The translations under genes were made by a program, and so were the position numbers. The notes beneath the pieces were generated by a model. It was not told where the DNA came from. It was given only the letters and a program-made list of their open reading frames with translations, and searched no databases. A stretch of DNA of 18,217 nt from Methanoregula sp. UBA276 (GTDB lineage Archaea; Halobacteriota; Methanomicrobia; Methanomicrobiales; Methanospirillaceae): contig DANA01000041.1 in assembly GCA_002508495.1 (NCBI GenBank), forward strand, positions 1 through 18,217, in the 5' to 3' direction. Positions within the stretch are counted from its first letter, which is position 1, and the number at the start of each line of letters is the position of its first letter. Of this stretch, positions 14,317 through 18,217 are shown one piece after another.

Positions 14317-15498
14317 ATGTATCTTGTCGGAGAAGCACTGGTAGGCGATGGCGCGGAGCTGGCGCACATCGATCTCTTGATGGGCGAAAAGGAAGGCCCC
14401 ATCGGATCTGCGTTTGCAAACGCAGTCTCGCAGCTCTCAATCGGGCACACCCCGCTCCTTGCGGTTGTACGCCCGAACCTCCTCACAAAGCCGGTCACCC
14501 TCGTCATCCCGAAGGTGACGTTAAAGGACATGCACCAGGTAAACGAGATGTTCGGCCCCGTGCAGGCAGCGGTTGCAAAGGCCGTGGCAGACAGCGTTGA
14601 GGAAGGCGTGTTCGGCGACCTCGATATCGAGAGCCTCGCAATCCTCTGTTCGACATTCGTCCACCCCGAGGCAAAGGATTTCAACAAGCTCTACCGCTTC
14701 AACTACGGCGCAACCAAGCTCGCCCTTGCCCGGGCCCTCGAATCATTCCCGGACAAGAAGACGATCCTGCACGAGAAGGACCGTGCGGCCCATGCCGTCA
14801 TGGGCTTCAAGGTCCAGCGCCTCTGGGACCCGCCGTACCTGCAGGTGGCCCTCGATATTGTGGACCTGAACAAGCTCCACGCGGTTCTTGCGGCACTGCC
14901 CGAGAACGACCACCTCATCATCGAGGCGGGAACCCCGCTGGTCAAGAAGTTCGGTCTCAACGTCATCTCCGAGATCCGGAAGGTCAAGCCCAACGCGTTC
15001 ATCATCGCGGACATGAAGATCCTCGACACCGGTAACCTTGAAGCACGGATGGCCGGCGATGCAACTGCCGACGCGGTCGTGGTATCAGGCCTTGCCCCCA
15101 CCTCAACGATCGAGAAAGCGATCATCGAGGCCAAGAAGGTCGGCATCTACTCGGTCATCGACATGCTCAATGTCGCAAACCCGGTCAAGGTCCTGCAGGG
15201 CCTCAAGGTCAAGCCCAACATCGTCGAGCTCCACCGGGCCATCGATGTCGAGGAGACCTCCCATGCATGGGGCGATATCCCGGCCCTCAAGAAGGCATGC
15301 GGCGGCAAGCTGCTGGTCGCAACCGCAGGCGGCATCCGGGTGAACGTAGTCAAGGACGCCCTCAAAGCCGGTGCAGATATCCTTGTTGTTGGCCGTGCGA
15401 TTACGGCGAGCAAGGATGTCAGCCACGCTGCCGACGAGTTCATCGAGCAGCTCAACAAGGAAGAGATCGACCAGTTCCGGATTATGACGGATTTCTGA
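14317..15498 (+). CDS. fae-hps: Bifunctional formaldehyde-activating enzyme / 3-hexulose-6-phosphate synthase
   Basis: The 393-residue fusion has a Fae domain at about 1-160, with VGDGAELAHIDL and the catalytic His17, and an Hps domain at about 165-393. The Hps part belongs to the OMP-decarboxylase superfamily and shows DIVDL (180-184), IIEAGTPLVKKFG (201-213), the D232-M-K234-I-L-D237 signature and VGRAIT (358-363). In methanogens Hps is thought to run towards ribulose 5-phosphate plus formaldehyde, supplying pentoses where the oxidative pentose pathway is missing. Fae then condenses the formaldehyde with tetrahydromethanopterin. GGAG lies 8 bp before the ATG at 14317, so the preceding in-frame TTG is not the start. 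A decayed copy of the 3' end lies about 400 bp downstream. Confidence 0.95.
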   Translation: MYLVGEALVGDGAELAHIDLLMGEKEGPIGSAFANAVSQLSIGHTPLLAVVRPNLLTKPVTLVIPKVTLKDMHQVNEMFGPVQAAVAKAVADSVEEGVFGDLDIESLAILCSTFVHPEAKDFNKLYRFNYGATKLALARALESFPDKKTILHEKDRAAHAVMGFKVQRLWDPPYLQVALDIVDLNKLHAVLAALPENDHLIIEAGTPLVKKFGLNVISEIRKVKPNAFIIADMKILDTGNLEARMAGDATADAVVVSGLAPTSTIEKAIIEAKKVGIYSVIDMLNVANPVKVLQGLKVKPNIVELHRAIDVEETSHAWGDIPALKKACGGKLLVATAGGIRVNVVKDALKAGADILVVGRAITASKDVSHAADEFIEQLNKEEIDQFRIMTDF

Positions 15499-15507
15499 AC
15501 CAGATAC

Positions 15508-15528
15508 TTTTTTTAAAAACGTTTTTTT
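15508..15528 (+). terminator. T-rich terminator after fae-hps
   Basis: Two T-tracts of seven residues flank AAAAACG, forming an AAAAACGTTTTT palindrome 10-30 bp past the stop codon. This is typical of archaeal T-run termination. Confidence 0.55.
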
Positions 15529-15544
15529 GTGGGTTCCTGTGCGA

Positions 15545-15787
15545 TTATGCACAGATCAGTTCACACTGTATCATACATTCCCAGTATTTGTCACTGTACT
15601 TGCAGTAGTTCTGACAGGAATCGCATTTCTCCTGCAGGTTCCAATTCGCGGGGGGATTAGCGGACAACTCTTTCTGTTCCGGGAGGTCAACAAGGTAATA
15701 ATGGGCTCCGCCGACGACACTCCCGAGCAGTGCAAGGCATACCATGAACAGGACAAGCCGGAAGATTGGTGATGCTGCTGGAGACAT
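15545..15787 (-). CDS. Small membrane-anchored cysteine-rich protein
   Basis: The protein has 80 residues. One N-terminal hydrophobic helix (about 8-27), either a signal anchor or an uncleaved signal, leads to a short domain with C55, C58, C62, C71, C75 and C79. The pattern CxxCx3Cx8Cx3Cx3C includes two CX3C units that could pair in a helical hairpin or bind metal. No family is recognised. Expression signals support it: GGATG upstream of the ATG and a clear TATA element at 15837-15846 with a palindrome at the predicted start site. The domain is probably extracytoplasmic. Confidence 0.68.
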   Translation of the reverse strand: MSPAASPIFRLVLFMVCLALLGSVVGGAHYYLVDLPEQKELSANPPANWNLQEKCDSCQNYCKYSDKYWECMIQCELICA

Positions 15788-15814
15788 GATTATTCCATCC
15801 TGAATATTTTGTTA

Positions 15815-15826
15815 CCAAAATTTTGG
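15815..15826. promoter_or_regulatory. 12-bp palindrome at the predicted start site of the Cys-rich gene
   Basis: CCAAAATTTTGG is a perfect 12-bp palindrome. It lies about 11-26 bp downstream of the TATA element, covering the predicted transcription start, which is where archaeal repressors commonly bind. Confidence 0.4.
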
Positions 15827-15836
15827 CAAAGGATAG

Positions 15837-15846
15837 TATATAAATA
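15837..15846 (-). promoter_or_regulatory. TATA box of the Cys-rich gene
   Basis: The minus strand reads TATTTATATA, the best TATA match in the window, about 54 bp from the ATG at 15787. It predicts a start near 15815. The element is nearly symmetric and could also fire to the right. Confidence 0.55.
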
Positions 15847-15880
15847 GCGAGGATTGGGATCCTGCCAGATTTCCTGCGAG

Positions 15881-16044
15881 GATGTCCGCACTCGCGTGGC
15901 AGGGGATGCCATGAAACCCGGTGCGGGAATTCTTGGTATTGGCCGCGCGATTACGGAAGGGAAAGATGCCGGGCATACCGGGTGGTGTCTCACGGTCATT
16001 TCACCAAGGATTGGAGCGGACGGGCTTGGAGTATGACCGATTTC
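15881..16044 (+). pseudogene. Remnant of the 3' end of hps (hexulose-phosphate synthase)
   Basis: This stretch aligns end to end with the last 165 bp of fae-hps (15331-15495), at 164 bp. The best-conserved part is the phosphate-binding loop: ILGIGRAITEGKDAGH here against ILVVGRAITASKDVSH in the intact gene. Further on, MTDF reappears in a different frame (16034 onwards), so a 1-bp net deletion has shifted the frame. The preceding barrel strands and any start are missing, and the intact stop codon is lost. It is a decayed partial duplicate of fae-hps or of a former separate hps gene. Confidence 0.75.
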
Positions 16045-16140
16045 CGCACAGGCTCATAATGAGCACACCCCCTGACTTCGCCCTCACGTCATTTTAAAAA
16101 AAAATTTTCAACCACTCCCCCACCCGCGATTCATCGTGAT

Positions 16141-16256
16141 CCCCTGCCCGACCCCCCTTTGGTTCCCATGGAGAAAAACCAGACAGATCTCTCTCGTAAT
16201 CTCCACAGGAAATCATGCTGTTTTTATCCATGGTCAAAAGGGGGGTCGGGCAGGGG
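16141..16256. repeat. Long inverted repeat, candidate structured RNA or mobile-element relic
   Basis: The outer arms (16141-16160 and 16237-16256) are 20-bp perfect complements, starting CCCCTGCCCG. After a small internal asymmetry the arms pair again (CATGGA.AAAAAC, near 16167-16178, against its complement near 16220-16233), leaving a loop of about 35-40 nt. If transcribed it would be a very stable hairpin. The AT-rich tract at 16093-16109 is placed to act as a promoter for a rightward transcript starting near 16130, but transcription is inference. Confidence 0.75.
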
Positions 16257-16264
16257 CAGAACGG

Positions 16265-16310
16265 TTTTTGGCCGCAAAAAGATCCGGCAAGCGGACATTC
16301 CGGCCAAAAA
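16265..16310. repeat. Second inverted repeat TTTTTGGCCG / CGGCCAAAAA
   Basis: Perfect 10-bp arms at 16265-16274 and 16301-16310 are separated by 26 bp, and lie just right of the long inverted repeat. The arms carry an A/T end and a GC core. This could be a hairpin within the same putative RNA or an independent operator. Confidence 0.6.
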
Positions 16311-16660
16311 ACCCATATGCGCTTTCGGATGAAGCAGGTTGGGATCCGCCAGATCCGTTACGCGATTTCTGTGCGTGAAAAACTCCATGGTACCTGCCCG
16401 ACCCCTGCCGGATCCGCATGCAGATAGCCATGGTATCCCCTCCAGATCCATCTTATCCAGATGTCGAGACGCTACCGCACGTTCAGGTTGGCAATCATTC
16501 CTGCCGGAAAAAGGGCTGTTGAAGATGACCGGGATCGGCATTCGCAGCCCTGGCATTCAGGCATATATCCCGCGTACCGGCCGCAGTTTTTGTAATTGCT
16601 CTGTTTGGTGAGCGCCGTTCCCGCCGGTACGATTTCGCCCGAACGCGGCATTGGGTATAC

Positions 16661-16666
16661 AAAAAA
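16661..16666 (-). terminator. T-tract after purC
   Basis: Six Ts on the minus strand lie 6 bp past the purC stop codon. There is no clear hairpin. Confidence 0.45.
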
Positions 16667-16672
16667 CGGGAT

Positions 16673-17371
16673 TTACTCCCCGAGCACCATCTTTTCGAGA
16701 TCAAGGGGCATGATATACTTCCCGTCCCGGAATGCCCGCATGTTCCCGCCCGAGATCTCATCGATGAGCGCAATCCGGTCATCAATCCGGCCGAACTCGA
16801 ACTTGATGTCGTAGAGCTCAATGTTCTTCGTTGCCAGCTCATCTTTTATTATGGTCGCGATCTGCTGGGTGAGCGACTTCACGAGCTCGTACTCGTGGGG
16901 TGTCATGATCCCGAGGATGGCAAGCGCGTCTTTCGTCACCGGCGGGTCTTCCCGTGCATCGTCTTTGAAGGTAGTCTCGACAAACGCGGGCAGTTCCGCA
17001 CCCTCCTGCACGTAATCTCCATAGCGGCGCAGGAAACTGCCAACTGCCCGGAAACGGCAGATCACTTCAAGGCCTTTGCCGAACATCTGTGCCGGCCGGA
17101 CGGTCATCGTCACGTTTTCGATATCGGCATCGATGAAGTGTGTCGGCACCCCTTTGGCATTGAGGATCTCGAAGAAGTGCCGGGTCAGCCGGAGGCCTGC
17201 CCTGCCGGCCCCGTCAATCTGGAGACCGACCGTGTTCATACCGGGGTCAAAGACCCCGTCAGCGCCTGTGCAGTCGTCCTTGAACTCCAGCAGGTAGTGT
17301 CCGTTCTCAAGTGCATAGACGTCCTTGGTCTTTCCCCGGTACACCAGTTTTGTTGGTTGTGGTGATGCCAT
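16673..17371 (-). CDS. purC: Phosphoribosylaminoimidazole-succinocarboxamide (SAICAR) synthase
   Basis: The enzyme joins CAIR and aspartate with ATP to give SAICAR in de novo purine synthesis, in the cytosol. The 232-residue length is normal for the family. Motifs are YRGKTKDVY (11-19), VICRFRAVGSFLRRYG (103-118), FKDDAREDPPVT (135-146), LYDIKFEFG (186-194) and LIDEISGGN (202-210). The start at MASPQP is chosen because GGAG lies 9 bp upstream. The Met three codons earlier sits right against GGAG, and the ORF extends 80 codons further upstream through promoter sequence without family similarity. A TATA-like GTTTATG (17419-17425) would give a leader of about 25 nt. No other pur genes are adjacent. 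Confidence 0.93.
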   Translation of the reverse strand: MASPQPTKLVYRGKTKDVYALENGHYLLEFKDDCTGADGVFDPGMNTVGLQIDGAGRAGLRLTRHFFEILNAKGVPTHFIDADIENVTMTVRPAQMFGKGLEVICRFRAVGSFLRRYGDYVQEGAELPAFVETTFKDDAREDPPVTKDALAILGIMTPHEYELVKSLTQQIATIIKDELATKNIELYDIKFEFGRIDDRIALIDEISGGNMRAFRDGKYIMPLDLEKMVLGE

Positions 17372-17699
17372 CCCGATCATCTCCGATCTGTTCAGCTCTT
17401 TGGTGCTCCCTGCCACTACATAAACTGGTAGGTGACCCTCTCTCTCCCCAGAGGGGGAGGTAGCAGCAGGGGCACGTCTCACTGACCACCGGTTTCCAGC
17501 ATCCGGTTTTTTCGCGTTCATCGCCGGGCAAGACTCGCCGGGCGGGGGTCGACAGGTCCCGGGCGCCCGTGGCCCCATCACAATCCACAACTCTCCCACG
17601 CTGGTATTCAACAGGGCCGCAGGAACCTATTTTTTAAGATAACGCCAACTATGCCGGCACAGGTTTCTGCATACTGCTCAACCCTCCACGAGGTTCTCC
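17372..17699. other. Divergent promoter region between purC and the hydrolase gene
   Basis: These 328 bp hold the purC promoter (minus strand, GTTTATG at 17419-17425) and, near the other end, an AT-rich element CTATTTTTTAAGATA (about 17627-17641) about 65 bp before the hydrolase start. Between them are a small CTCCCC/GGGGAG hairpin (17444-17459) and a 9-bp direct repeat TCGCCGGGC (17521-17529, 17535-17543). No gene is recognised; the open frame on the minus strand is an artefact of GC-rich DNA. Confidence 0.5.
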
Positions 17700-18217
17700 A
17701 TGAACAAGACCGTCACGGCAATTCTGGCAATCGCGATCACCATCGGGCTCCTTTTCACAGCCGGGTGTACAACTTCTTCTTCGGCAACCGGCCCATTCGT
17801 GCAGGTAACCCCGCACCCCCCGGTCGTATCGATCAATGCAACCCCCGTACAGTATGCGGAAGTCAACGGGATTCCGCTGGCATACCGGGAATTCGGGTCC
17901 GGCGACCCCCTCCTGCTCATATGCGGATTTGGCGCTGCCATGGATACGCAGTGGAATGAGACGTTCCTTGGTATCCTTGCCAGCCGGTACCATGTCTATA
18001 CCTATGACCACCGGGGAATGGGGTATAGCGGTGACGATGACACTCAGCCGGCGATCTCCCAGTACGCGGATGATGCTGCCGGTCTGATCTCTGCTCTTGG
18101 TCATGACAGCATGCACGTGTACGGGGTCTCGATGGGATCCACGGTCTCCCAGCAGCTGGTCATCGACCACCCGGAACGCGTCAGAAAACTGGTCCTCGAC
18201 TCCGTGACCTATAGTAT
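17700..18217 (+). CDS. Alpha/beta-hydrolase lipoprotein (3' end outside window)
   Basis: The 172 visible codons begin with a lipoprotein-type signal: a basic MNKT start, a hydrophobic core, then TAGC with Cys23 as the lipid-attachment residue and a Ser/Thr-rich linker. From about residue 50 an alpha/beta-hydrolase fold follows, with an oxyanion-loop-like LLLICGFGAAMDTQW, YDHRGMGYS (102-110) and the nucleophile elbow G142-V-S144-M-G146. The acid and His of the triad would lie beyond the window. GAGG sits 6 bp before the ATG at 17700. It is probably anchored outside the membrane; the substrate is unknown. It is divergent from purC. Confidence 0.85.
   Translation, partial: MNKTVTAILAIAITIGLLFTAGCTTSSSATGPFVQVTPHPPVVSINATPVQYAEVNGIPLAYREFGSGDPLLLICGFGAAMDTQWNETFLGILASRYHVYTYDHRGMGYSGDDDTQPAISQYADDAAGLISALGHDSMHVYGVSMGSTVSQQLVIDHPERVRKLVLDSVTYS

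Larger units (their letters stand above)
16045..16672. other. Gene-free 628-bp region with strong inverted repeats
   Basis: No ORF here has protein-like composition, a ribosome binding site or a recognisable family. The region holds an AT-rich promoter-like tract (16093-16109), a 116-bp inverted repeat (16141-16256), a second smaller inverted repeat (16265-16310), and further partial copies of the repeat words CCATGG and CCTGCCCGACCCC near 16384-16405. The right end contains the purC terminator T-tract. Confidence 0.6.

Noticed and set aside
16136..16556. Overlapping ORFs of 70-110 residues in the inverted-repeat region
   Set aside because: They run through hairpin arms, have no ribosome binding site and show no family resemblance. 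Their openness follows from base composition.
17372..17611. 80-codon N-terminal extension of purC
   Set aside because: The residues are Pro/Arg-rich and unlike the family, they cover the promoter, and GGAG is correctly spaced for the start at 17371.
1..18217. CRISPR array, insertion sequence or prophage
   Set aside because: No regularly spaced direct repeats, transposase or integrase motifs, or phage structural genes were found.

Overview
The window looks like chromosomal DNA of a methanogenic archaeon, most likely of the order Methanomicrobiales (Methanoregula-like). This rests on several things seen together: a Fae-Hps fusion enzyme, an archaeal AglB-type oligosaccharyltransferase, a tRNA-Trp whose intron carries a box C/D guide RNA, TATA-box promoters with either GGAG-type ribosome binding sites or apparently leaderless starts, and moderately GC-rich coding DNA. 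The genus is inference. I see no phage genes, transposase, CRISPR array or rRNA.

Layout, left to right. The window opens with the 3' end of an unidentified plus-strand ORF (1-212), whose tail overlaps an antisense tRNA-Ala(GGC) (194-265). Next is aglB (minus, 387-3050). Then come three membrane proteins with N-terminal zinc ribbons: two are paralogues on the minus strand (3231-4187 and 5051-6175) and between them lies a zinc-ribbon/TM2-like protein on the plus strand (4375-4848). The second paralogue sits 12 bp behind a nicotinate phosphoribosyltransferase (minus, 6188-7420). Divergently, a two-gene plus-strand unit (7567-9562) encodes a 6-oxopurine nucleoside phosphorylase and a 5'-deoxyadenosine/MTA/SAH deaminase, which together can clear spent S-adenosylmethionine nucleosides. 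Two small membrane proteins follow (9779-9976, 10072-10353), then a convergent acyl-CoA synthetase-like gene (minus, 10377-12077).

The second half starts with the intron-containing tRNA-Trp(CCA) (12299-12474). It continues with a PhzF-family gene (12621-13412), a four-helix membrane protein (minus, 13527-14111), fae-hps (14317-15498), a small cysteine-rich membrane-anchored protein (minus, 15545-15787) and a decayed copy of the 3' end of hps (15881-16044). A gene-poor stretch of about 630 bp contains a very strong inverted repeat. It is followed by purC (minus, 16673-17371) and the first 172 codons of an alpha/beta-hydrolase lipoprotein that runs off the right edge.

Most of the window is housekeeping: purine synthesis and salvage, NAD salvage, formaldehyde/pentose metabolism and protein glycosylation. 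The best leads are these: the tRNA-Trp intron whose two guides read out to C34 and C39 of its own tRNA; an OST whose WWDYG signature reads STDAG; the matched pair of zinc-ribbon transmembrane proteins; the hps remnant; and the 116-nt inverted repeat, which could be a structured RNA or a mobile-element relic. No computation was run; all alignments and foldings were made by eye.
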